A stretch of DNA of 64,000 bases from JAKALD01 sp963817785 (GCA_963817785.1 CAWFPL010000008.1:620001-684000), one strand, 5' to 3'. Positions 1 through 8,722 are shown, counted from the stretch's first letter. The notes: generated by a model from the letters alone, not told the origin. Program-made: numbers and translations.

Positions 1-39
1 CAACCGGGCTAAACCAACCCGACCGGCGACTGGAGCCGC

Positions 40-723
40 ATGACCAAGTGCGTGATGGTTTCCTGGAGCAGCGGCAAAGACAGCGCCTGGGCGCTGCAAC
101 GCCTGCGTGGCGATCCGGACGTGGAGCTCGCGGGACTGTTCACTACGGTCAATCGCGAGTTCGACCGCGTCGCCATGCACGGAGTACGCCGCACCCTTCT
201 CGATGCCCAGTGCGCGAGCATTGGCCTGCCGCTTTACACCATCCCCATCCCTCATCCATGCCCGAATGAGGCTTACGAAGCAGCGATGGCGGCGTTCGTC
301 GAGGAGGCAAAGGGCAACGGTGTGACGCACTTCGCCTTCGGCGATCTGTTCCTGGAGGACATTCGCCGCTACCGCGAGGAGAAGCTCGCGGGAACGGGGA
401 TCGAACCGCTGTTTCCGCTTTGGAGCTTGCCGACCCGCGCACTGGCGCAGGAGATGGTGGCGCATGGCCTGCGCGCGTATGTCACTTGCGTCAATCCCAG
501 GCAGGCGCCGCGCGAGTGGGCGGGGCGGCTATTCGACGGCGACTTCGTCGCTGCGGCGCCCGAGGGCGTCGATCCGTGCGGCGAGCGCGGCGAATTCCAT
601 ACCTTTGCTTTCGACGGCCCGATGTTCCGCCGACCAGTGAGCGTCGCCGTGGGTGAAATTGTCGAGCGCGACGGCTTTGTGTTTGCTGATTTGCTGCCGC
701 GATTCCCCGACGCCGCGCGCTGA
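40..723 (+). CDS. PP-loop ATP-pyrophosphatase, diphthine-ammonia ligase/DUF71 family
   Basis: The 227-residue protein opens with the PP-loop signature SGKDS at residues 11-15, which binds the ATP pyrophosphate in the adenine nucleotide alpha-hydrolase fold. The rest fits the DUF71/Dph6-like family, including the short segment FAFGDLFLEDIRRYRE. Eukaryotic members amidate diphthine on EF-2. Bacteria lack diphthamide, so the substrate here is unknown and only ATP-dependent adenylation or amidation chemistry can be inferred. A TGGAG element lies just upstream of the ATG. It stands alone, with about 140 bases before the next gene. Confidence 0.85.
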   Translation: MTKCVMVSWSSGKDSAWALQRLRGDPDVELAGLFTTVNREFDRVAMHGVRRTLLDAQCASIGLPLYTIPIPHPCPNEAYEAAMAAFVEEAKGNGVTHFAFGDLFLEDIRRYREEKLAGTGIEPLFPLWSLPTRALAQEMVAHGLRAYVTCVNPRQAPREWAGRLFDGDFVAAAPEGVDPCGERGEFHTFAFDGPMFRRPVSVAVGEIVERDGFVFADLLPRFPDAAR

Positions 724-818
724 CCGAGCGAGGCTCTTTGAACGGCGGCGGTTTTGCTGCTCGCCTCTTCGGCCGATGCTCGGCGTGCGTGTTCGGGGGC
801 CGCGCCGGACTTGGCGCT

Positions 819-824
819 TATAAT
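819..824 (+). promoter_or_regulatory. candidate -10 element (TATAAT) for the gene at 863
   Basis: A perfect TATAAT hexamer lies at 819-824. No good -35 hexamer is visible 16-18 bases upstream, where the sequence is G-rich. If it is real, transcription would begin near 831, which argues that the TTG at 824 is not the translation start of the following gene. Confidence 0.4.
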
Positions 825-862
825 TGCGACGCTCCGTTCATGACAAGGCCCACGGATCCACT

Positions 863-1207
863 TTGAATTCCGATACCCCCAAGTCCAACCGCAAGGCGCA
901 GATCGACGCCCTGCTTCTCCAGCTCCCGGGCGTCAGCGCAAGAAAAATCAACGGCCTCGACGCCTACTTCGTCAGCGACAGGATGTTCGCCTGCATCAGC
1001 GGCGACGGCATCGGATTGCGCCTGCCCGTTGCCACCGCGACCGAATTGCAGTTCTCGAGGGACAACATCGTCCCGTTTCAGCCCGGCGGCATGGCAAGCA
1101 CCAGGGAATGGATCCAGATCGACCGCGCCGAGGCGACCGATTACGAGAAGGATCTGCAGCTGTTTCGGGACTCGCTCGAGTTCGTGAAAGCCGCACGCGG
1201 CCGCTAG
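863..1207 (+). CDS. TfoX N-terminal/YjbR-like small protein
   Basis: A 114-residue soluble protein. The segment KINGLDAYFVSDRMFACI followed by a short beta-rich stretch resembles the TfoX_N domain (RMFGGYGIY...GKMFALI), a fold shared with YjbR/MmcQ proteins. No TfoX C-terminal helix-hairpin-helix domain is present, so a competence role is not supported. The frame is open back to a TTG at 824, but that codon sits inside a TATAAT element. I therefore prefer the in-frame TTG at 863, giving LNSDTPKSNRKAQ. The function is unknown and the family assignment is by resemblance only. Confidence 0.55.
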   Translation: MNSDTPKSNRKAQIDALLLQLPGVSARKINGLDAYFVSDRMFACISGDGIGLRLPVATATELQFSRDNIVPFQPGGMASTREWIQIDRAEATDYEKDLQLFRDSLEFVKAARGR

Positions 1208-1264
1208 GTCGGGAGCGATCCCCCGAGCTCATCCTCAAGCGCGGGCAAGTCTTCGCTTGGCCTG

Positions 1265-1936
1265 TTAACGCAGTAACTCGTAGGGGCCGCCCCTCTCCAG
1301 CGCGCGCTGGTAACCGGGGCGGGCGTGGATGCGCTCGAGCCATGCCATCAGCTTCGGCCGGGTCTTGTCCATCCCACCGCGCGCGGCGGATGCCTCGACC
1401 ACGAAGCTCATCTGGATGTCGGCGGCCGTGAACTCTTCGCCGGCGAACCAGGCGCTCTTCGCCAGCTCGCCCTCCATGAATTCCTGCTGCGCCCTGAGCT
1501 GCGGCGCGACGAAGGTCTCCAGCACCTTCTTGCACAGGCCGCGCGCGAGCGGGCGCACGAAAAACGGCATCGGCTGGCTCGGCAGCCTGCCGAAAATGAG
1601 CGAGAGCAGCAGCGGGGTCATCGCCGAGCCCTCGGCGAAATGCAGCCAATAGACGTAACGCAGGCGCTCAGGAGTGCCCGCCGGCGGGATCAGCCTTCCC
1701 TGGCCGTAGCGGCCGACCAGGTACTCGACGATCGCGCCCGATTCGGCGATGGTGAGCCCGTCCACGGTGATCACGGGGGATTTGCCCAGCGGATGCACCG
1801 CGCGCAGCGAAGGGGGCGCGAGCATGGTCTTCGGGTCGCGCTCGTAGCGCTTGATCTGGTACTCGACGCCGAGCTCTTCCAGCAGCCACAGCACGCGCTG
1901 CGAACGGGAGTTGTTCAGGTGGTGAACCGTGAGCAT
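1265..1936 (-). CDS. glutathione S-transferase
   Basis: A 223-residue cytosolic GST. Residues 1-80 form the thioredoxin-like domain: NNSRSQR (8-14) offers the candidate activating serine, HPLGKSPV (48-55) contains the cis-proline of the fold, and ES at 65-66 binds the gamma-glutamyl part of glutathione. Residues 90-215 form the all-helical domain with the N-capping-box-like segment FTAADIQMSFVVEA. This layout is typical of bacterial GSTs of 200-230 residues that conjugate or reduce electrophiles. The substrate cannot be read from sequence. It is convergent with the TfoX-like gene and separated by a 250-base gap from the next gene. Confidence 0.9.
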   Translation of the reverse strand: MLTVHHLNNSRSQRVLWLLEELGVEYQIKRYERDPKTMLAPPSLRAVHPLGKSPVITVDGLTIAESGAIVEYLVGRYGQGRLIPPAGTPERLRYVYWLHFAEGSAMTPLLLSLIFGRLPSQPMPFFVRPLARGLCKKVLETFVAPQLRAQQEFMEGELAKSAWFAGEEFTAADIQMSFVVEASAARGGMDKTRPKLMAWLERIHARPGYQRALERGGPYELLR

Positions 1937-2077
1937 GCGGGACTTTCTCCGGCTGGCGAGGCGCCATCTTAGCCGAGGTCATTGTCTCCCGTGAGGCATG
2001 GCCAGGCGCGGCGCCGCGAGCGGACGCTCGGGAGCGGCTCGCCGGCCGGGCGTTGCCAATCTGTTGACCGGAGGCAA

Positions 2078-2107
2078 TTGACGTCGCGCGCAAGGCGGCC
2101 CTATCCT
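2078..2107 (+). promoter_or_regulatory. candidate sigma-70 promoter for the lipoprotein gene
   Basis: TTGACG (2078-2083) and TATCCT (2102-2107) are separated by 18 bases. Transcription would start near 2114 and leave a leader of about 75 bases before the ATG at 2189. This is a consensus match only. Confidence 0.35.
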
Positions 2108-2188
2108 CGATCGCCGGTGCCAGGGGCATGCACGCCAGTCAGGGGATACCGGCGCGAGCTGGGCACCGCGTCTTACGGGGAGGGTTCA

Positions 2189-2641
2189 ATGCATTCGCCT
2201 AGGAAGATCGTACTGGCGGGACTCCTGCTGATCGTATCGTTGGTGACCGGTTGCGCCTCGGTCCCGATGGCGTCGATGGACATGGATGCCCAGGCCAAGT
2301 CCTTTACCACGCCCAGCGGCAAGTCGAGCATCTACCTCTATCGGAACGAGTCATTCGGCGGCGGGATCCCGATGACGGTTGCGTTGGACGGAAGGGTGGC
2401 GGGCAGCAGCGGGCCGCAGACGTACTTCCTGTTTGAAGTCCCGCCGGGCCCGCACGAGGTGAGCTCGATTGCCGAGGACACCTCCACCGTCAAGTTGGAG
2501 ACGAAGCCGGGGCAGGCCTACTTCATCTGGCAGGAAGTGAAGATGGGGTTCTGGATGGCGCGCTCCCAGCTCCATGAGGTCGACGAGGCGACGGAAAAAA
2601 AGGGCGTAGACGAATGCAAGCGGGCGCAATCCAACTTCTAG
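2189..2641 (+). CDS. outer-membrane-type lipoprotein, DUF2846-like
   Basis: A 150-residue protein with a clear lipoprotein signal: positive start MHSPRK, a hydrophobic core, then the lipobox VTGC with the lipidated cysteine at residue 22. The mature part has the features of DUF2846-type proteins, namely IYLYRNESFGGG, a VPPGPHEV turn and a beta-sandwich ending in AYFIWQEV. The role of that family is not known. The frame is open further upstream to 1982, but that extension is arginine-rich. The ATG at 2189 is preceded by ACGGGGAGGG and starts directly with the signal peptide, so it is chosen. Confidence 0.75.
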   Translation: MHSPRKIVLAGLLLIVSLVTGCASVPMASMDMDAQAKSFTTPSGKSSIYLYRNESFGGGIPMTVALDGRVAGSSGPQTYFLFEVPPGPHEVSSIAEDTSTVKLETKPGQAYFIWQEVKMGFWMARSQLHEVDEATEKKGVDECKRAQSNF

Positions 2642-2703
2642 TTCGTGCCGCGAACGGTGCCTCCGATTGACCTTGCGTTACCCCCATTCGAAGCCGGGTT
2701 CGC

Positions 2704-3327
2704 TCACCCCGCCACCGCCTCGCCCCAGTAGTTGTACGTCAGCAGCCGCGGCCCGGGCAGGTACCCCGCCTCCAGGTCCAGGCACTCGAACCCGGCCTGC
2801 CTCAATAGTCCCGGAATGTCGCGGTTGAGGTGGCAGCCGCCGGCGATCTTCATCCAGTACGGCGTCATTCGGTCCTGCCAGCGGCGCACGCCCTCGTCGG
2901 GCGAGCGGCCGTGCTCGCAGAAGATGAGCCGGCCGCCCGGCGCGAGCACGCGGCGCATCTCCTTCAGCGCGGCGACCGGGTCCGGAATGCTGCACAGCGA
3001 CCAGGTGACGAGCACCGAGTCGAAGCTTGCGTCGCGCAGCGGGATCGTTTCGGCGGACACGCCGACCAGTTCCACCTCGAGCCCCGCGCGCGCGATGCGC
3101 TTGCGCGCCAGGCGGTGCATGGACAGCGCCGGGTCGAGCGCCACGATCCTGGCGACCTTCGCCTTGTCGTAATGCGCCAGGTTGAGGCCGGTGCCGATGC
3201 CGACCTCGAGCACGCGCCCCTGCGCGAGGGGCACGACCTTCTCCCGCTGGCGGCGAATGAACCGGCTGCCGCAGGCGAGATCGACCGCGTACGGGAGGAT
3301 GTGCCGCTGGTACCAGTTCTCGCTCAC
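2704..3327 (-). CDS. class I SAM-dependent methyltransferase
   Basis: A 207-residue Rossmann-fold methyltransferase. Motif I, EVGIGTGLN, lies at residues 41-49 and binds S-adenosylmethionine. VTWSLCSIPDPVAALKEMRRVLAPGGRLIF is the post-motif II/III region seen in UbiE/phospholipid-type methyltransferases. The C-terminal segment with CHLNRDI and a later GYLPGPR resembles small METTL7-like enzymes, so a lipid or thiol substrate is possible but not shown. The GTG start overlaps the stop of the upstream HAD gene in a GTGA quadruplet, which suggests translational coupling. A longer open frame upstream is a shadow of the HAD gene. Confidence 0.8.
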   Translation of the reverse strand: MSENWYQRHILPYAVDLACGSRFIRRQREKVVPLAQGRVLEVGIGTGLNLAHYDKAKVARIVALDPALSMHRLARKRIARAGLEVELVGVSAETIPLRDASFDSVLVTWSLCSIPDPVAALKEMRRVLAPGGRLIFCEHGRSPDEGVRRWQDRMTPYWMKIAGGCHLNRDIPGLLRQAGFECLDLEAGYLPGPRLLTYNYWGEAVAG

Positions 3328-3923
3328 GCCCACAGCCCCTGCGCGCGCAGCGCGCGCTCGATGTCCGAAAGAGCCGCGACCTGGACGGCACGCATGCCGA
3401 GCGAGCGCGCGGCCTCGACGTTCGGGGCCAGGTCGTCGAAGTACACCACGGCGTCGGGCCGCACGGCGAGCGCGCGCAGCGCGTGCTCGAAGGCCTCGCG
3501 ATCCGGCTTCATCAGCCCGGTCAGGTGCGAAGCGAAGACCGCGTCGAACATCTCCGGGAGCTGCGGCAGGCGCGCCCAGTGCACCGCGTTGATGTTGCTC
3601 AGGCAGGCCACGCGGTGGCGCCCCCGCAGCGTCCGCACCAGCGCCTCGGCACCGTCGAAGAATCCTTTCACCCAGGCGGCGAAGGACTCGAGGAACTCGT
3701 CCGGCCCGAGCGCGAGGTCCCACTCCGCGATGAATTCTTCCGCGAACGCTTCGGGCGGGATCAGGCCGCGCTCGAAGCGCCCGACGGCCGGCGATGCGAG
3801 CCAGCGCGCCATGATCGCGTCCGGATCGAGCTTGCGCGCGAGCATCGTCTGCAGAGCGTCTCGGCCACGGGCCTCGACGAGCACGCCGCCCAGATCGAAA
3901 AGAATGACGCGATCGCTGTCCAT
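3324..3923 (-). CDS. HAD-superfamily hydrolase, subfamily IA
   Basis: A 199-residue haloacid-dehalogenase-like hydrolase. Motif I is FDLGGV with nucleophile Asp10; the usual second acidic residue (DxD) is replaced by glycine, as in the YihX-like group. Motif II is SN at 109-110, motif III is Lys139 in MKPDREAF, and motif IV is DD at 163-164 in YFDDLAPNV. The helical cap lies between residues 18 and 85. Such enzymes remove phosphate from small sugar or nucleotide phosphates, and the substrate is unknown. It is the first gene of a two-gene unit with the methyltransferase, which overlaps it by four bases. Confidence 0.85.
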   Translation of the reverse strand: MDSDRVILFDLGGVLVEARGRDALQTMLARKLDPDAIMARWLASPAVGRFERGLIPPEAFAEEFIAEWDLALGPDEFLESFAAWVKGFFDGAEALVRTLRGRHRVACLSNINAVHWARLPQLPEMFDAVFASHLTGLMKPDREAFEHALRALAVRPDAVVYFDDLAPNVEAARSLGMRAVQVAALSDIERALRAQGLWA

Positions 3924-4038
3924 GAATTGCCGTCCTGCCGCGCGGTCACTCTATCCGCAAGAGCGGCGGCGCTCAACCTGACGGATTCGCTTCGCGGCGC
4001 GTGCAATTCGCCGCGGTTCCTCTAAACTGCGCGCCTCC

Positions 4039-4986
4039 ATGCTCGCCATCTTCACCGTCACCGCGCCGTTCTTCGCGCTTATCTTCTGCGGCTATCTCGC
4101 GGCGCGCGTCCGCCTGCTGCCCGCGAACGCCGTGCCGGCGCTCAACAGCTTCGTGCTGTATTTCGCCCTGCCGCCCATGCTGTTCCGCTTCACCGCGCGG
4201 ACGCCCTTCGACCAGATCGTCAATTTGCCGGTGTTTCTCGCCTACATGGTGACCGGCCTCGCCATGTTCGGCATGGTGGCCGCGATCGTGCGCCGCGTTG
4301 TGGGCGAGAGCCTGCGCGAGACGGCCTTCGCGGCGCTCGCGGCGTCGTGGTCGAACTGGGGCTACATGGGCTTCGCGCTGCTGCCCGCGATCCTCGGCAA
4401 GGCGGCGCTCGCCCCGCTGATCGCGGCGGGCATGGCCGATCTGCTGGTCGTGGTCTCCGCGGCCCTCGCGCTCGCCTCGCTCGAGGAGCACGGCGGCCGA
4501 GGCGTCGGCGCGGCGCTCAAGGGCGCCTTCGGCCGCGTGGCGAGGAACCCACTCATCTGGTCGGTGATCGCCGGCGGCGCATTCTCGGCGCTGAGTCTGG
4601 CGCTGCCGCAGCCGCTCGAGCGGCTGGCGCAGCTGCTCGGCGACGCGGCCGTGCCGGTGGCGCTGTTCACCATCGGCGTGTCGCTCTATCGCCCCGGAAC
4701 CCGTGCGGCGCGCGCCGACGTGCTGGTGATCTCGGGCGCGAAGCTGCTGGTGCACCCATACGTCGCCGCGCTGGTCGCGGTATTCCTGTTCCGCCTGCCG
4801 CCGCTCGAGGTGCACACGCTGGTACTGAGCGCCGCGCTGCCGGTGGCGGGCACCGTGTTCCTGTTCGCCGAGCGCCAGGGCGCCGACGCCGAGCGTATCG
4901 CCGCCTCGATCCTGGTCTCGACCGCGCTCGCCTTCTTCAGCTTCTCCGCGCTCGCCTGGGTGTTCGGTTTGCGGCTGGCGCACTAG
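4039..4986 (+). CDS. AEC-family transporter (auxin efflux carrier-like permease)
   Basis: A 315-residue integral membrane protein with about ten hydrophobic segments in two halves. The N-terminal half starts FTVTAPFFALIFCGYLAAR and contains LNSFVLYFALPPMLF, the pattern of the AEC family. The C-terminal half has GDAAVPVALFTIGVSL and LPVAGTVFLFAERQG, also typical. Bacterial members carry dicarboxylates, malonate or other small metabolites, and the substrate is not predictable here. No obvious Shine-Dalgarno sequence precedes the ATG. It is flanked by genes on the opposite strand, so it is probably transcribed alone. Confidence 0.85.
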   Translation: MLAIFTVTAPFFALIFCGYLAARVRLLPANAVPALNSFVLYFALPPMLFRFTARTPFDQIVNLPVFLAYMVTGLAMFGMVAAIVRRVVGESLRETAFAALAASWSNWGYMGFALLPAILGKAALAPLIAAGMADLLVVVSAALALASLEEHGGRGVGAALKGAFGRVARNPLIWSVIAGGAFSALSLALPQPLERLAQLLGDAAVPVALFTIGVSLYRPGTRAARADVLVISGAKLLVHPYVAALVAVFLFRLPPLEVHTLVLSAALPVAGTVFLFAERQGADAERIAASILVSTALAFFSFSALAWVFGLRLAH

Positions 4987-5004
4987 GCCGAGGCCGGCGC
5001 GGGC

Positions 5005-5979
5005 CTAGTGCAGATGGGGTTTCTTGAGGAAATCGCTGCGGTCGGCCGAGCGCAGCACGACGCGCGAGATGGTCCCGTTGCGCGCGTAGGTGAGCGGCAC
5101 CTCGACGCCCGCGGAACCGAGCCGCCAGACGCGGTGATACAGGTCCGCGAGGCCCTTGAAGCGCTCGCCCGCCACTTCGAGCAGCAGGTCGCCGACCTCC
5201 AGCCCTGCCCGCTTCGCCGGCCCGCCATCGGCGAGGCCCGCCACCACCAGGTGGCCTTCGACCTGGGTGGTGTACAGGCCGAGCCACGGGCGCGCCGGGC
5301 CACTGGGGCGCCCGAGCGCCAGCAGGTCCTCCAGGATCGGCTCGAGCAGGTCGATCGGCACGATCATGTTGCCTTCGATGTTTGCCTCGTCCTCCTTCTC
5401 CTGCACCAGCAGCGAGCCGATGCCGAGCAGCTTGCCGTCGACGCCGATCAGCGCGGCGCCGCCCCACTGCGGGTGCGCAGGGGACGTGAAGATCGCCTCG
5501 TCGAGCAGGTACTCCCAGTAGCCGGCGAACTCGCGCTTGGCGAACACCGACGCCTTGAGCGCGTGCGCGCGGCCCCCGTGCCCGGCCACCACCACGTCGT
5601 CGCCGACGCGGCAGGAGGCCGCCGTGCCGCGCGGGAGCGCCGGCGCGTCGAGACGCCCGAGCGGCTGCACCAGGCCGAGGCCCGTTGCCTGGTCGTAGGC
5701 GAGCGGATATCCCGCCACCGCGGCGCCGCGGTTGGTGGTGAGCCAGACGGAGGAGGCCTCGGTGATCAGGTAGCCGATGGTGAGCACCAGCCCGTCGTCG
5801 CGGATCACGACGCCGTTGCCGGCGCGCTCGGTGCCGAGGATGCCCGCGGTGAACGCGTCCTCGGGGACCTCGGCGCGCAGCAGCACCAGCGCATCGAGCG
5901 CTTCGTCGAGGTCGAATCGCAGCCCATCGGTGCTCGGTTGCAGCTCGGCCGGAAACGCCCAGTTCTCGTGTACCGCCAT
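5005..5979 (-). CDS. trypsin-fold (S1C/DegP-like) protein with PDZ domain, catalytic triad lost
   Basis: A 324-residue protein with the two-beta-barrel trypsin fold (about 40-215) followed by a PDZ domain (about 230-312, PWLGL...GPAKRAGLEVGDLLLEVAGE). Aligned to DegP-type landmarks, none of the catalytic positions survives. The His motif LTNxHV reads LTIGYLI (Tyr70), the Asp motif TDLAVL reads TGLGLV (Gly100), and GNSGGP reads PQWGGA (Trp172). There is no signal peptide, so it is probably cytoplasmic. It is most likely a pseudoprotease acting as a binding or scaffold protein. The ATG at 5979 has AAGGAG upstream; the longer frame to 6060 lacks such support. Confidence 0.8.
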   Translation of the reverse strand: MAVHENWAFPAELQPSTDGLRFDLDEALDALVLLRAEVPEDAFTAGILGTERAGNGVVIRDDGLVLTIGYLITEASSVWLTTNRGAAVAGYPLAYDQATGLGLVQPLGRLDAPALPRGTAASCRVGDDVVVAGHGGRAHALKASVFAKREFAGYWEYLLDEAIFTSPAHPQWGGAALIGVDGKLLGIGSLLVQEKEDEANIEGNMIVPIDLLEPILEDLLALGRPSGPARPWLGLYTTQVEGHLVVAGLADGGPAKRAGLEVGDLLLEVAGERFKGLADLYHRVWRLGSAGVEVPLTYARNGTISRVVLRSADRSDFLKKPHLH

Positions 5980-6116
5980 CGTCGCTCCTTGTCGCGGCAA
6001 CCATGTTGCCTGCAACGCAGTGCGGCAGGCAAGCGCGGCACGGGTATTGCGGCGCGACATTGCGTTTCACTATGGCGTCCTTTAGTGTGGCGCGCAAACG
6101 AGCGGAAGGCTGCGGC

Positions 6117-7040
6117 ATGACCGACGACGCGAAACTGGGATGGATCGGCACCGGGCGCATGGGCTTCGAGATGGCGCGCCGGCTCGCCCGGGCTGGCTGC
6201 GACCTCACGGTGTGGAACCGCACGCGCGCCAAGGCCGAGCCGCTGGCCGCCGACGGCGCGCGCATCGCCGCGGCGCTGCCGGAGCTCGCCGCCTGCGAGA
6301 TCGTGTTCTGCATGGTCTCGACCTGGGACGACGTGAACGAAGTGATCGCCGGGCCGCAGGGCCTGCTCTCGGGGCGCGGCGCGCCGCGCATGGTGGTCGA
6401 ATGCTCGTCGATCTCGCTCGAGGGCTCGGCCGAGCTGCGCGCGCTGCTCGCGGCGCGCGGCATCGAGCTGCTCGCGGCGCCGGTGTCGGGCAACGCCAAG
6501 GTGATCAAGGCCGGCAAGCTCACTTTCGTCGCCTCCGGCCCGCAGGCGGCCTACGACGCCGCGGCGCCCTACCTCGCGCAGATGGGCCAGGGCTCTTCCT
6601 ACGTCGGCGAAGGCGAGCTCGCGCGCATCGTCAAGATCTGCCACAACGTGATGCTCGGCGTGGTGACGCAGTGCCTGGCCGAGATCACGGTGCTGGCGCA
6701 GAAGGCCGGCGTGCCGCGGCACGCCTTCCTCGAGTTCCTCAACCGCAGCGTGATGGGCTCGACCTTCACCCGCTACAAGACGCCGGCCTTCGTGAACCTG
6801 GATTTCCACGTCACCTTCACGCCGCAGCTGCTGCGCAAGGACCTCGACCTGGGGCTCGAGGCCGGGCGCCGCTTCGAGGTGCCGATGCCGCTCGCCGCGC
6901 TGACGCGCGACCTGGTGCAGGCGATGATCGGCAGCGGCCTGAGCGAGCAGGACTTCGCCACCCTGCTGCTGCAGCAGGCGCGCAACTCGGGGCTCGCACT
7001 GCAGCCGGAGAACCGGCCGGTCGGCGACGGGCTGGCCTGA
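6117..7040 (+). CDS. NAD(P)-dependent beta-hydroxyacid dehydrogenase (3-hydroxyisobutyrate dehydrogenase-like)
   Basis: A 307-residue oxidoreductase. The Rossmann dinucleotide motif GTGRMG is at residues 11-16, and WNRTRAKAEPL follows beta-strand 2. The substrate signature APVSGN sits near residue 120, and the catalytic lysine motif KICHN (Lys-x3-Asn) follows GQGSSYVGEGELARIV. This is the arrangement of 3-hydroxyisobutyrate, tartronate-semialdehyde and gamma-hydroxybutyrate dehydrogenases. The exact substrate is uncertain. The ATG at 6117 has GGAAGG eight bases upstream; the frame extends further upstream without support. It is convergent with the acyl-CoA ligase, whose stop is three bases away. 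Confidence 0.88.
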   Translation: MTDDAKLGWIGTGRMGFEMARRLARAGCDLTVWNRTRAKAEPLAADGARIAAALPELAACEIVFCMVSTWDDVNEVIAGPQGLLSGRGAPRMVVECSSISLEGSAELRALLAARGIELLAAPVSGNAKVIKAGKLTFVASGPQAAYDAAAPYLAQMGQGSSYVGEGELARIVKICHNVMLGVVTQCLAEITVLAQKAGVPRHAFLEFLNRSVMGSTFTRYKTPAFVNLDFHVTFTPQLLRKDLDLGLEAGRRFEVPMPLAALTRDLVQAMIGSGLSEQDFATLLLQQARNSGLALQPENRPVGDGLA

Positions 7041-7043
7041 CGC

Positions 7044-8648
7044 TCAGCGGTAGCGCTCGCGCAGCTTCACCTTCCAGAACTTGCCGGTCGAGGTCTTGGG
7101 GATCGCGTCGATGAACTCGAAGCGATCGGGCAGCTGCCACTTGGCGAACCTGGTCGCCAGGTGCGCGCGCAGCTCCTCGGGAGCGGCGCTCCGGCCGGGC
7201 TTGAGCACCACGCAGGCGAGCGGCCGCTCGCTCCACTTGGGGTCGGGAATCGCGATCACCGCGGCTTCCTGCACCGCGCCGTGGGCCATCAGCAGGTTCT
7301 CCATGTCGACCGAGCTGATCCACTCGCCGCCCGACTTGATCAGGTCCTTGGTGCGGTCGGCGATGCGCAGGTAGCCGTGCGCATCGAGCGAGGCGACGTC
7401 GCCGGTACGCAGCCAGCCGTCGGCGGTGAATTTTTCAGGATCGGTCGGCACGTCGTGGTAGCCCCCGGTGATGAACGGCCCGCGCACCTGGACCTCGCCC
7501 ACGCTCTTGCCGTCCCAGGGCTGCTCGCCGCCGGCGTCGCCGACGATGCGCAGGTCGACCATCGCCACCGGCACCCCCGCCATCGCGGCGCGCGCGAAGC
7601 GCTCGTCCTCGCCCGCGTCCTGCAGCTCGGGCTTGAGGTACGAGCCCGTGCCGAGCGGGCTCATTTCGGTCATGCCCCAGCCGTGCGTCACCTCGGCGCC
7701 GTGCTTGGCGTAGGTCCTGATCATCGCCTCGGGCATCGCCGCGCCGCCCACCAGCATGCGCATGCCCGGCGGAAGCTTGAAGCGCTCGGGCCGCGACTCG
7801 AGCAGCTGCGCCATGCCAATCCAGATCGAAGGCACCCCGAGCGCGTAAGTGGGCTTCTCCGCGGCCATGAGATCGAGCAGATCTTCGGGGTGCAGGTGCG
7901 GGCCCGGAAAGATCATCGGGACACCCATCATTGCGCACAGGTACGGCACGCCCCAGCTGTTGGCGTGGAACATCGGCGTCACCGGCAGCACGCGATCCTT
8001 CGCCGACAGCCCCCAGTAGTCGGGCTGGTTGGCGACCAGCGAGTGGATCACCGTCGAGCGGTGCGAATACACCACGCCCTTCGGGCGCCCGGTGGTGCCC
8101 GAGGTGTAGCACATGGCCACCGGATCGTCCTCCTCGTGCGGCACGTAATCGAATCCGCCCGGCGCACCGGCGAGGAATGCTTCGTAGTCGACGAACGGCG
8201 CGGCCACCGGCTTGCCGGAGTACGGCACCACGATCACCTTCTCGAAAGTCATGCCGCTCTTGAACTGCTCGTACAACGGCAGCAGGATGTCGTCCACGAC
8301 GAGGAAGCGGTCCTTGGCGTGGCTGGCGATCCACGCGATGTCCTTGGGCGAAAGGCGCAGGTTCAGGGTGTGCATCACCCCGCCCGCGGCGGGGATGCCG
8401 AAGTAGCACTCCAGGTGCGCGTAGTGATTCCAGCACAGCGTGGCCACCCGGTCGCCCTTCTTCAGGCCGGCGCCGAGCAGCGCCGCGGCGAGCTGGCGCG
8501 TGCGGCGGTAGAAGTCGGCAAAGCTGTGGCGCGCGAGCGACTTGTCGGGCAGGCGGCTGACGATCTCGGACTGCGGAAAGAGCTTGCCCGCGCGCTCGAG
8601 CAGATGGTTGAGCGACAGCGGCACGCGCTGCATGGTGGAACGGATCAT
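7044..8648 (-). CDS. fatty-acid--CoA ligase (AMP-forming, medium/long-chain type)
   Basis: A 534-residue ANL-superfamily enzyme that activates a carboxylic acid to its acyl-AMP and then acyl-CoA. The P-loop YTSGTTGRPKG is at 181-191, HGWGMTEMSP carries the A5 motif, and GDVASLDAHGYLRIADRTKDLIKSGGEWIS carries the A7-A8 hinge. The catalytic lysine is K523 in TSTGK near the C-terminus. Overall similarity is to AlkK-like medium/long-chain ligases. It ends three bases from the convergent dehydrogenase. It is not adjacent to the benzoate-CoA ligase at 16 kb, and a role in general fatty acid use is inferred. Confidence 0.88.
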   Translation of the reverse strand: MIRSTMQRVPLSLNHLLERAGKLFPQSEIVSRLPDKSLARHSFADFYRRTRQLAAALLGAGLKKGDRVATLCWNHYAHLECYFGIPAAGGVMHTLNLRLSPKDIAWIASHAKDRFLVVDDILLPLYEQFKSGMTFEKVIVVPYSGKPVAAPFVDYEAFLAGAPGGFDYVPHEEDDPVAMCYTSGTTGRPKGVVYSHRSTVIHSLVANQPDYWGLSAKDRVLPVTPMFHANSWGVPYLCAMMGVPMIFPGPHLHPEDLLDLMAAEKPTYALGVPSIWIGMAQLLESRPERFKLPPGMRMLVGGAAMPEAMIRTYAKHGAEVTHGWGMTEMSPLGTGSYLKPELQDAGEDERFARAAMAGVPVAMVDLRIVGDAGGEQPWDGKSVGEVQVRGPFITGGYHDVPTDPEKFTADGWLRTGDVASLDAHGYLRIADRTKDLIKSGGEWISSVDMENLLMAHGAVQEAAVIAIPDPKWSERPLACVVLKPGRSAAPEELRAHLATRFAKWQLPDRFEFIDAIPKTSTGKFWKVKLRERYR

Positions 8649-8722
8649 CGGCGCCCTCCTCCTCGTTCGGGCGCCGCCAATTTACTGCGCCGCGCGGGCT
8701 TGCGCAAAGCCCGCGCTAGGCT

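Noticed and set aside
3973..4983. 336-residue open frame antisense to the AEC transporter
   Set aside because: It is a low-complexity Arg/Glu/Gln/His-rich shadow of a clear membrane protein gene, caused by high third-position GC.
7435..8436. 333-residue frame inside the acyl-CoA ligase gene, same strand
   Set aside because: It is a +1 shadow with arginine-rich noise; the ligase frame carries all motifs.
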